From contig CAAHFI011544541.1 of assembly GCA_900893395.1 (NCBI GenBank), positions 1 to 25,066 of the forward strand: a stretch of DNA of 25,066 bases, in the 5' to 3' direction. Shown in pieces: positions 17,462 to 25,066 of the stretch. This DNA comes from Euglena gracilis (taxonomy: Eukaryota > Euglenozoa > Euglenophyceae > Euglenales > Euglenaceae). Each line of letters starts with the position of its first letter. The stretch's first letter is position 1. The translations under genes and the position numbers were made by a program. The notes beneath the pieces are model-generated. The model had not been told where the DNA came from. It saw only the letters and a program-made list of their open reading frames with translations, and did not search any database.

Positions 17462-18740
17462 GTGTGGAAATGCAATCGAGCTATGGCCAATCTGATGATG
17501 ATTGGAACAATTGGGGTGAAGAAATCAGTTGCAAAATTGAATGTTTACATGGCAGGCTTTTGGTGCAGGAAGGAAAAAAATGCTGAAAAAACGGCTGAAA
17601 ATCTGGCGGGGGAGGCAGAAAACAGGCTAAATCGGCATTGGCCATGTCACAGGGGCAGACATTGAATCTGGTCAATGAGGCATTGGGCATGCATAGTCAG
17701 CGAATGGCTGATCACATTGCCATGGTGAAACGTGAAATTCAGGCTGAACTGAGTTCAACCGTAAACGACTTGCTTTTGCAGTTTCAGCAAAATGGTGAAA
17801 CGGTGCAAAATCTGGCCCAGTGCCAAAGGCATTGTTAAATGTGGAAATGGAACGGCAGTTTGCTGAAAAAGTGAAGAAAATGGAGGATGGAGTAACACGT
17901 TTTTTGAGTCCCAGGTTGAGAGGTTGAGAAAAAATGAGAGAGATTTTTCTCAGAAGCTGTCGTTTTTGGAAAAATGTGTGGGGAGATGCACATGGTGGTG
18001 CAACAAGTGGGGGAGAAGGAAAATCATCAGGAAATCGCTGTTAATCAGGTCAAATCTGCAGTCGGTGAGCTAAGCTCTGGTCTTGAGGGACGCTTTGGGA
18101 TCGTTTTTCAGCAATGCAAAGGTTTGGGGGAGACTGAGTGTGCCAAATTTTCAGGCACAGGCTGAGAAATTGAAGGAATTTTCACAGTCCCTGGAGCGAG
18201 ACAGCAAAGTTCTGAATGTTTGGGGAGGTTGGAAATTTTCTGGGTCGGAAAGATTTTCCCATTGAGAAAGTCTGTGACCTGATTAACAAGAGTGAGGAGA
18301 CAATTCGGTTGGAGGTGCAAAGGGAGTTGGGGCTGCAAACGAGAAAGAGTTTGGAGGTCATTAGCAGTGAAATGTTCCAGGAAAGGTTGAGGCTGAGTGA
18401 AAGGGAGGGGCAGTTTGAAAAAGTTCGGCTGAAATGGAAAACTCGATGAAACAGCAGGTTGGAGTTTTACTGCAACAGCAGTGCGTTGAACTTCGAAAAG
18501 AAAAGCAGGAACGGAAAAAATTGCAACAACAGCTGGATTTATTTCAGGCTGAGTTTTTGGTGATGAAAAATCAGCAAGCTGAATCTGCCAAATCTGCGAC
18601 ACTGAATCTGACAAAGGAAACGAGAAAAAAATCAGCTGGAAACCCAGAAATCGAAGAGGTTGATCTTTTTGGTTACAACGATTTACCTGTGATCGAGAAA
18701 AATCCGGTTGAAATGGAAGGCTATGAAACGCTGGACTAGG
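17462..18740 (+). pseudogene. Coiled-coil region of the Gag of element C (fossil)
   Basis: Open stretches encode long hydrophilic helices with heptad character, for example SQRMADHIAMVKREIQAELS (17697 onward), INKSEETIRLEVQRELGLQT (near 18280) and ELRKEKQERKKLQQQLDLFQ (near 18490). No enzyme motif is visible. The coiled coil ends with ETRKKSAGNPEIEEVDLF and lies directly before a classic Gag domain. Such a long coiled coil before Gag is unusual and mirrors the coiled coil at 3600-4890. It probably mediates self-assembly. Confidence 0.6.
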
Positions 18741-19720
18741 GTCATATGCGACACATGTCAGGCAGGTTTGTGCACGACCTGTGGGGGCAGTGCCTGCAGG
18801 TGCAGGGCTGGTTTCATCAAATGCAGTGGCAACGCATCAATTGATGAAAAACCTTGTAGCTCCAAATTTTTCTGGACAGCCAAAAGACTGGTTGTCCTTT
18901 GTGCGGGATTGGGATCAGTATTTCAGGACGTGGTTATTTTGCAAAATGGACATTGTCTGATTCACTCACGCTTCAGCTTTTTGCAATGACGCTGGACGAC
19001 ACAAATCAAAAGGAATTGCAATTCCGACGGAATTGAACGGAAAAACATCTTTCGAGGAGGAATTTGACAGGCTTGAAGGGAAATATGCTGGAACTCCGCC
19101 ACCTGTGCCAGAAAAAATGGTATGATGTGAACCTCGTGAACCAAGGGAAAATTACCGTACAGGAATGGCGAGATTTTGTCATAAATTTCAGAATAGCCTG
19201 GAGACAGGTGAAAGCGCCACTGACGATGAGGCAGAAAGACTGGTCAAGGGAAAACTGCCAAATTTCATTTTGCATTGGGTCGCCGATGAGGAGGAAAGGA
19301 AATCAACGTGTGGACCGAAAGTCAAAATGTACCCTGGAGTGCCTGCAACCGAGGAAAACATTATTTGTGCTGTGGAACGTGTCACTGGGGAAAAGCCCTG
19401 CAAGGTTTCGAAAGTTTCACCGCTGGAGTTCGAAGTCTTTTTGCCCAACACTACGATTTGCGACAAACTGAAAGAGGTCAGTGGGAAACCAATCACAGGC
19501 ACGGATAAAAGGATCAAAATTGTGGAGGAACAGCCAAAATGGGAGCTGAAGAAATTTTCCGTTTTGTTGAGCGAAAATTGTCATCCAGGGATTCTCAAGA
19601 CATGATACACAGTTCCAGGGAGCCAAATGCATTTGGAAACCGGAGGGCCAGGTCTGCTAAGGCAGATCGGGCCAAGGGGTCCAGGACACCCTCCCCAACA
19701 CGGTCAGCAAGGGGGGCGAA
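18741..19720 (+). pseudogene. Retrotransposon Gag domain of element C (fossil)
   Basis: FSGQPKDWLSFVRDWDQYFR (FSGQPKDW at 18868-18891) matches the common start of the retrotransposon Gag domain (P.F.G....W..F...W). GKTSFEEEFDRLEGKYAGTP and FVINFRIAWRQVKAPLTMRQ-like stretches follow. The open frame 19165-19605 contains VKGKLPNFILHWVADEEERK and FEVFLPNTTICDKLKEVSGK. Gag forms the particle shell. Its length of about 250-300 residues fits the family, and it is followed by the Lys-Gly region. There are several breaks. Confidence 0.7.
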
Positions 19721-19723
19721 ACG

Positions 19724-20370
19724 GTGGCAAAACCGTCCGTTGGAAAATCAGATTCACAGGTGAGCTCCTGCGACCAATGCAAACGTGAAACCCCCCGTGC
19801 AAAATCCAGTGCCAGTGGTTCGATCACAGTCATTGCCACCCCCCAGCAATCTCAATTTGGCAATGGGGGGGGATGGAGAAACGATTCTGGGTGGAATTCC
19901 AATGCCAATGCCAATTTTCAGGGAAATCAGTGGTGGCACTCAAATCAACAGAATTTTGATTCACAGTCTGGTGGTGGCAAAGGCAAAGGCAAAGGCAAGG
20001 GCAAAGGAAACAATTCTTGGGGGAAAGGAAAAATGGAAATGACTGGTCTAGGGAAAGGGCCAGGATGGTGGAAAAGGCAAAGGAAAGGAAGGGGAAAGGA
20101 AACCGTTGCTAGGACAGCCGGGGTGGACCGTTGGGGGCGGGAGCCGCCCCGGGCTCGCATACCCAGCCCCACACAAAGACATACGCAAATCCCAGGTGGC
20201 AAGAAAAATCTCGTGCGAGTGAAAACAATGAAAAATCTGCCATCCCAGGAGATCTCTGCACAAGGTGTGTCCAGTGTGTCGGGTGTGTGCGTGCGTGACG
20301 TGCAAATCTGTGATTCAGCCCAAATCTGTAAAAAACCAGACCTCATAAGAGGTCGTGCACAGCCTTCCGT
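19724..20370 (+). pseudogene. Nucleocapsid-like Lys-Gly-rich region of element C (fossil)
   Basis: The frame 19724-20425 starts Ser/Lys-rich with one Cys pair (SSCDQCKRE), then is Gly/Asn/Trp/Gln-rich (GGGWRNDSGWNSNANANFQG), then has a Lys-Gly repeat (about 19970-20098). This is followed by a Pro/Arg stretch encoded partly by a perfect hairpin (20134-20150). No CCHC zinc knuckle is seen. The basic repeat is in the right place to bind nucleic acid as a nucleocapsid does. Lys-Gly repeats are, from memory, common in dinoflagellate proteins. The same frame runs directly into motif I of the methyltransferase, so the two were probably one polyprotein. Confidence 0.65.
20134..20150. repeat. Perfect hairpin, 7-bp arms
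   Basis: GGGGCGG, a GAG loop and CCGCCCC are exact complements. The hairpin lies between the Lys-Gly repeat and the methyltransferase and stays within the open frame (DRWGREPPRARIP). Confidence 0.7.
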
Positions 20371-20374
20371 AAAG

Positions 20375-20895
20375 AAAAGAGCTTTAGACCTTTTTTGCGG
20401 TAAAGGCTCGGTTGGGATTGCCTGAGAGAGCAGGGGTTTAAGGTTGTGTCAGTGGACATAAACCCCAGATTTAACCCAACCCACTGTGCAAATATTTTGG
20501 AGTGGAGATATTGGAGGTACCCCCCCGGATATTTTCAGATCATCGCTGCGGGGTGCCCTGTACAGAATATAGCTTGGCCAAAACATTGGGAGTCAGAAAT
20601 TTGGAGGGGGCAGATCGGCTGGTCAAAAAACTTTGGAGATTGTCGAATATTTCAAACCAAAGTTGTGGTGGATTGAAAATCCCCGTCATGGACTTTTGCG
20701 AAAAGACCCTGTGTTCAAAATCTGACTTTTGTCGATGTTGACTATTGTCAGTTTTCAGATTGGGGATATCAAAAGCCCACCCGAATCTGGGGGAGCGAAA
20801 ATCTGAGCAAGCTACAAAACAAACTTTGTGATGGCCAGACCTGCCCGAATTTGATTCCTGGGGGGGAGTCACCGAGAAAAAGTTGGGAGGATATG
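20375..20895 (+). pseudogene. Cytosine-5 DNA methyltransferase domain inside element C (fossil)
   Basis: Single-frame motifs occur in the correct order. ALDLFCGKGSVGIA (DLFCG from 20387) is the SAM-binding motif I. VDINPRFNPTHCANILEW (20452 onward) gives the acidic residue that follows. PCTEYS (20556-20573) is motif IV with the Pro-Cys pair whose Cys attacks cytosine C6. WIENPRHGLLRKDP (ENP at 20675-20683) is motif VI. VDYCQFSDWGYQKPTRIW (20737-20790) resembles the Q.R-type motif VIII. LCDGQTCPNLIPGGE follows. At about 165-170 residues it is compact and lacks a clear target-recognition domain, as in short phage and protist-type enzymes. It lies between nucleocapsid and protease, in line with them, so it belongs to the element and is not a host gene. 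It is broken in several places. Confidence 0.82.
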
Positions 20896-20926
20896 GAATG
20901 ACAGTTGGTACCAGAAAAAATGGAGG

Positions 20927-21385
20927 ATGCCCAAACAACTGGTGGAGTATTTGTTAACCGTGTTGGAACGAAAAAGCGGATATCGTAGGGAGGATTATGC
21001 TGTTAGGAAAGTTTGTATGGAGGAAATTGAGAAGGAATTTCGGGTTAAGGCGGAACGGGATTGTTTTGCAACCAGCCAAAATGCCAGGTGTGAAAAGTTT
21101 TACGGGGAGGATGATGATGCCATGAAAAAGGATTGGGGGAGGAAACGTTGTGGATGAACCCCCCTGGACTTTGTGGCCTGAGGTGGCTGAAAAATTGCAA
21201 AATTCCAATTGTCGGGCGATTTGCATATCCCAGACTGGAATAGGAGGTGGGTGAAAAATCTGGTGGCTATGGCTGTCAAAAAGATTTATTTTCCCAAGGG
21301 GACAAAGTTGTTTGAGGCTGATGGGAGGATTTTGAGGGTACCCGTTGGGGGGTGTGGGCCTTGTTGATTGATAGAAGGCAACCCT
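20927..21385 (+). pseudogene. Extra D-x-F-A / NPPW module between methyltransferase and protease (fossil)
   Basis: Motifs in order are KAERDCFATSQNARCEKFYG (DCFATSQN at 21059-21082), AMKKDWG, WMNPP (21151-21165), PWTLWPEVAEKLQNSNCRAI, PDWNRRWVKNLVAMAVKKIY (about 21233-21285), FPKGTKLFEADGRI and WALLIDRRQ (21355-21381). The order matches element B (9470-9870) and, for the first parts, the DIRS-like piece (15017-15245). The D.F...N...W...NPPW pattern recalls Dam-like adenine methylases as well as the segment after RNase H in DIRS elements. I cannot decide between them by eye. Next to a cytosine methyltransferase the adenine methylase reading is tempting but unproven. Confidence 0.6.
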
Positions 21386-21479
21386 CCCAGGGGGGGGCAG
21401 CCCCAGGGAAGAAAAAATTGGTGCGGCTGAAAAAAAGAATGTTGAGGGGACGAAAACTCGGGGAGGAGAAGAAACTTGG

Positions 21480-21918
21480 GGAGGACAGACAACTGCTGTT
21501 AAAAACCCAGATTAAGTTGGCAAATGGGGAGGAAAAAACGGCCAGAATTTTGATTGACACGGGGGCGGGGCAAACCTCATTCGACAAGGTTGATAGGGGA
21601 CCACCTAATGTATCCTGCTAAGGACCCGTTAAGGTTTGAAACTGCCAATGGGCAAACTTTGGCGGGGGGGAGCAGATGTGCAAGGTGAAAATGATCCTAC
21701 AACAAAATTGGAATGAGGAAAGGGAAATTGAGAGGGTGGAATATGAGGTTGAATTTTATGAGGCAAACATCAAAGTTGATGCCATTCTTTCTTATCCATG
21801 GTTGGCGGAGGCAAAACTGGGAATTTTTCCACACCACAAGGCGTTGGTGAAAGACAGCCCCGACCTGATTTTTTTGCGGGGTGTTGAAAACGGAGGGGTC
21901 CGCAAAAATTCAGGATGA
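21480..21918 (+). pseudogene. Aspartic protease region of element C (fossil)
   Basis: KLANGEEKTARILIDTGAGQ holds the catalytic DTGA (21556-21567). After a variable middle, IKVDAILSYPWLAEAKLGIF (VDAILSYPWL at 21775-21804) matches the second conserved segment, including the usual ILG.DWL-like pattern. The spacing of about 80 residues fits retropepsins. It releases the polyprotein parts, which here would include the methyltransferase. It precedes RT as expected. Confidence 0.8.
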
Positions 21919-22049
21919 CACAAATTTTTCAGTGGACAATGTGACTGTGGCGGACGGGTCTTCGTTTGGGTTGCAAAAACTTGGTCTTTGTTTGCCTTTG
22001 GAAGGGTTGACCAGGAATTGCAATTTTTGAGCGATGAGGACCTGGGGGT

Positions 22050-23130
22050 TGCCACAAATTTGGAGGGAAGTGACCCCCCAGTGCAAGTTATCAACCGAAT
22101 GATAATTGCAAGGGAGGGAGGACAAAAAAGAGGAGGAACGGGTAGTCAAGTTGAGGGAACAAGTTTTGCAAGATTACAGGGGGACGGTATTTCGGTCATC
22201 GCCATTTCCAGACCCCCCCGAAAGAGGACAATATGGTTATGCATACATACCGCTGAAGGAGGGGCAAAGCCAACCAGACAGAAGCCTTTTTTCATGCACG
22301 GTGAGAAAGAGGCACTTGAAAAAAATCACCCAAGACTGGCTTGACAAAAAATACATTGAGCCAGCCACAGCCAAAATTCTGAATGGCTGTCCCAGACTTT
22401 CCAGTTCCAAAAAAATCCAACGATTTTCCTTGGAGGGGGTGGTGGACCTCAGGGGCCCAAACAGCCAAACAAGGCGATGCAACTACCCCTACCCAAATTG
22501 AAGACATTTTGGTCAAACATGGTGCAAACCAAATGTTTCAATCGTCGATTTGAAGCAAGCTTTTCACCAACAACCTTACACCCAGAAAGTCGACCCATAA
22601 CGTGTTGTTTTACCCCCAAAGGCATTTTTCAGTGGAGGGTGAATGTAATGGGTTTGACAAATGCCCCCAGCAATTTCAGCAAATGATCGATGACCGTTTG
22701 ACACCAGTAAGGGATATCGCCACAGGGTACATAGACGACATACTGGTGGGGACAACGGTCGGGGAAGGGAGGATCTAGTGGGGGCACACGAAAAAGATTT
22801 GAGGAGGGTGTTGGAGGTGCTCAAAACAGAACTTTTTGGTGGCTGATGAATTCAAAGCCAAACTTTTCGTTGAGGAGGTCGAATTTTGTGGACAAATTTT
22901 AGGAAACGGGACTAGGAGGCCTGCACCGGGTAAGTTACGAGCGATCGAAAAGTGGGGAGGTTCCAAAAACAATTACGGCTTTGAGAGCCTTTTTGGGATT
23001 CACAAATTATTACAATGCATACATTCACATGTATGCGGAAGTAGCTGCCCGTTGCAAGACAAATTGAAAGTCCCCAGGAGGTGGGAAAGAAAGGAAGTCG
23101 AAAACCTGTGGAATTTGATGGGGAGGATTT
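22050..23130 (+). pseudogene. Reverse transcriptase region of element C (fossil)
   Basis: Motifs in order are KKITQDWLDKKYIEPATA (fingers, about 22320-22373), VVDLRGPNSQTRRCNYPYPN (22437-22499, the ...DYR.LN..T...YP.P segment), FTPKGIFQWRVNVMGLTNAP (22609-22668, motif B) and RDIATGYIDDILVGTT (YIDD at 22728-22739, motif C). LFVEEVEFCGQILGNGTRRP, which corresponds to the F...V.FLGH...G segment, and the FGIHKLLQC connection region follow. This is a clear Ty3/Gypsy RT. There are several breaks. Confidence 0.9.
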
Positions 23131-23632
23131 AAAAGCTTTTGAGGAGCTGAAAAAAAGGTTGTGTTCGGCCTAATGTTGCAACGGGTAGACCCAGATAAAC
23201 CTTTGTGCTAAGGGTTGATGCCAGTGGGTACGCCGTGGGGGCAACGTTAGAGCAAATGAAGGAGGGGGGAGGAAGACCCACAGCCCAGGATGTGATTGAG
23301 AAAAAAACTGTGCCAGTGGCTTTTATGTCTCGAAAATTGACCGAGGGGCAAAGAAAATGGACCCCCAGGGAGTTGGAGACGTACGCCATAATTTTGGCAC
23401 TACAAAAATGGAGAGTTGGATTGGATTGCAACCCGTTTTGGTTTTAACCGACCACCAAAGTTTGGAGTCTTGGACAAGGGAGGTCCTAGACACCCCCAGT
23501 GGTCCGGTTGGGAGGAGGGCGAGATGGCACAAATTTTCTCCAAGTATGATTGACGGTGGATATATCCCGGGTAAAGAAAATACCATAGCGGATATCCTTA
23601 GTCGGTGGGCATACCCAGCTTCACAGGCCTAA
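23131..23632 (+). pseudogene. RNase H region of element C (fossil)
   Basis: LRVDASGYAVGATLEQ (Asp of DAS at 23217-23219) is the RNase H start of Ty3/Gypsy elements. It is followed by VAFMSRKLTEGQRKWTPREL (the ...S.KL...E..Y...E.E segment), LVLTDHQSLESWTR (DHQSL at 23450-23464) and IPGKENTIADILSRW (23564-23608). All typical blocks are present in the right order, with few breaks compared with the rest of the element. Confidence 0.92.
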
Positions 23633-23639
23633 GGATATA

Positions 23640-24180
23640 AGTAAGCACGGGTCGCCGAAGACAAGGATGAAATGGAAAATTTTATCCGGGAGGAAAAAGA
23701 AAGAAAAACAGTGTTTGGAGATAAGAATCAAAAACCAGCCCAATTTACGTAATGCCTGGATACGGGGGTGACAACCCGTAGTGGCAAAAAACGTAACACC
23801 TGAGGAGGAAAAAGGAGAGTGCACAAGGAGGGGAACCGAGGGTGGGGTAGACCCAGGAGGAAAAGACACCCCTGTGGACACCCACTCACAAGGGCCCAGG
23901 AAAGAAAAGAAACGAGTTCATTTTTGGGATGAGAAAGTGGGGGGGGAGACGACCCCTGTCCCGGAGACGGCTGAAAGTTCGAGGGGGACACTCGTATGGA
24001 AGTGGGGGACGCCCTGCCAAGTACACCCTAAGGATATTAAGCCCGTATGGGAGCGTGATTGGGGGGAAGCATATTCCCGATGCCCCACATGGAAAGAAAA
24101 ATGGGAGGCTACCAAAAGGTGGTTCAGTTTGGCCCAAAAGCTATAAAGTCTTGAACGGTCAACTGTTTTTTCGAGGAAAG
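23640..24180 (+). other. Linker between RNase H and integrase of element C
   Basis: An open stretch (23781-24146) encodes a hydrophilic linker rich in Glu, Lys, Gly and Thr (GPRKEKKRVHFWDEKVGGET) that ends with WERDWGEAYSRCPTWKEKWE. It has no recognised domain. It occupies the usual place of the tether between RNase H and the integrase zinc finger but is longer than usual (about 180 codons). Confidence 0.5.
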
Positions 24181-24990
24181 TTGTGTGTGCCTGAAAGTTT
24201 CCAACTTGGTGATTCAAGAAAATCACGAGTTTTTGGGGCACGTTGGCCCTGAAAAAGTTTGGAAACACATGACAATCCGTTTTGTTGGGCTGATGAAAAG
24301 GCTGCAAAGCAACTCAACCAAAATTGCAGCAAAAATTGTTCCACATGCCAAGCGAGTGTGAGGGGGAGAGTTTGAAAGGACCGATCGAGTCCACACCCAT
24401 ACCCCTGCACTAATGACAAGTGTTGCCATCGATTTGTTTCGAATGCCAAGGGTTTTACACGATGGGGGGAGTATGACACCCTAGCCCTTTGTGTGGATAG
24501 GCATTCGGGTGGATTGTGGGGGTTGCATGCAAGGACAAGGGATTAACCGGTGCCAAGTTGGCTAAGGAAATGGTGAAAAATCAGTGGAGGCCTTTTGGGT
24601 TCCCTCGGTCATCTCAAGTGACCAAGGGAGCCATTTCACAAGCACTTGGTGGAAAAACATGTGTGCACTTTTGGGGATTAGGCAAGCGTATTCCCAAGCA
24701 TACCACCACCAAGCAAACGGGAGGTTGAGAGAGCCGGACAACAGGTAATGGAGGTGTTGAGAAAATTGTACGTGGAGGAAAAATTAATTGGGTTGAAGCT
24801 TTACCCAAGTTTTGGACCGAATTCATGACGTAAAAGGGGGAAAGCGGATTGAGCCCAATTTGAAATTATGCTGAAGGGAAAGACCATTGGCAGGGGTACC
24901 CTACCAACCACCCAAAGAATGTGAGGATTCGGTGGAATTTTTCCGAAGGATGCAAGACATTGATGGAGGGTGGCTAGGATACTCAACAAA
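24181..24990 (+). pseudogene. Integrase region of element C (fossil)
   Basis: Zinc finger: QENHEFLGHVGPEKVWKHM (His at 24224-24226 and 24239-24241) and CSTCQAS (Cys pair at 24337-24348) form an HHCC finger. Core: WGEYDTLALCVDRHSGGLWG gives the first and central part of the catalytic core. CKDKGLTGAKLAKEMVKNQW follows, and YHHQANGRL (24701-24727) is the late-core motif (H.QANG..E). VMEVLRKLYVEEKLIGLKLY lies after it. The C-terminal part is not clear before the window ends. There are several breaks. Confidence 0.85.
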
Positions 24991-25066
24991 AAGATGAGGA
25001 GGAGGTGGCAGGATAAATAAGGGAGGAAAGAAATGAACCCCTAAAGGTGGGGACGACGGTTGGTAT
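24991..25066 (+). other. Window end, probably integrase C-terminal part of element C
   Basis: The last 76 bases are purine-rich and show no motif I can name. The element continues beyond the window. Its polypurine tract and 3' LTR are not included. Confidence 0.4.

Larger units (their letters stand above)
15530..25066 (+). mobile_element. Element C: Ty3/Gypsy-like element carrying a cytosine DNA methyltransferase (5' and middle part)
   Basis: The order on the plus strand is leader, N-terminal ORF, repeat-rich segment, coiled coil, Gag domain, Lys-Gly-rich nucleocapsid, C5 methyltransferase, D-x-F-A module, aspartic protease, RT (YIDD), RNase H, linker and integrase. RT before integrase is the Ty3/Gypsy order. 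The 3' end and 3' LTR are beyond the window, so I cannot define the 5' LTR by comparison or estimate age from LTRs. The coding part holds several dozen breaks, which points to a long-dead copy. Total length above 9.5 kb is large for the family because of the long Gag and the added enzyme. Confidence 0.85.

Noticed and set aside
20048-20346. Minus-strand ORFs across the Lys-Gly and hairpin region
   Set aside because: Pro/Leu- and Cys-rich antisense shadows of the nucleocapsid repeat.
20375-20895. Methyltransferase as an independent host gene
   Set aside because: It lies on the same strand between nucleocapsid and protease of element C, and the nucleocapsid frame reads into its first motif.
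24223-24479. Minus-strand ORFs over the integrase region
   Set aside because: Antisense to recognisable integrase motifs, with no family match of their own.

Overview
This is repeat-rich nuclear DNA from a eukaryote with a large genome. I see no host gene that I can defend, and nearly all of the recognisable coding sequence belongs to old, broken retroelements. Two features suggest an alga or an early-branching streptophyte, with dinoflagellates and charophytes the first candidates: an LTR element that carries a DNA cytosine methyltransferase, and a Lys-Gly repeat in its nucleocapsid region. From memory, retrotransposon-encoded DNMTs have been reported in those two lineages. The organism is inferred from element content only.

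Layout. (1) Positions 1-2860 hold no recognisable gene. They contain short repeats, a pyrimidine tract, a perfect hairpin, an 83-bp tandem duplication and one 2A-like peptide motif at 1968-2009. (2) Positions 2860-4900 on the plus strand hold a Gag-like, Gln-rich coiled-coil region that follows a 76/77-bp tandem repeat. (3) Positions 4901-12889 are a Ty3/Gypsy-type LTR element on the minus strand (element B). It has two about 260-bp TG...CA LTRs, a primer-binding site, a polypurine tract and the order Gag, protease, extra module, RT, RNase H, integrase. (4) Positions 12890-15420 on the plus strand hold a reverse transcriptase and RNase H region of DIRS/Ngaro type. Segments 2 and 4 share strand and base composition, so they may be one older element split by element B. 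(5) From about 15530 to the window edge on the plus strand lies a second Ty3/Gypsy-like element (element C). It holds a long Gag with repeats and coiled coil, a Lys-Gly nucleocapsid, a compact C5-type cytosine methyltransferase, an extra module, protease, RT, RNase H and integrase. Its 3' end and 3' LTR lie outside the window.

The two main observations are these. First, a cytosine-5 DNA methyltransferase sits inside element C between nucleocapsid and protease, where its product could have modified host or element DNA. Second, a module with the signature D-x-F-A, then PPW, then a tryptophan-containing box occurs in all three retroelements. It lies after RNase H in the DIRS-like piece, between protease and RT in element B, and between the methyltransferase and protease in element C. 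Short perfect hairpins and 76-bp periodic repeats recur across unrelated elements. All elements are fossils with many breaks, and nothing here looks able to move.
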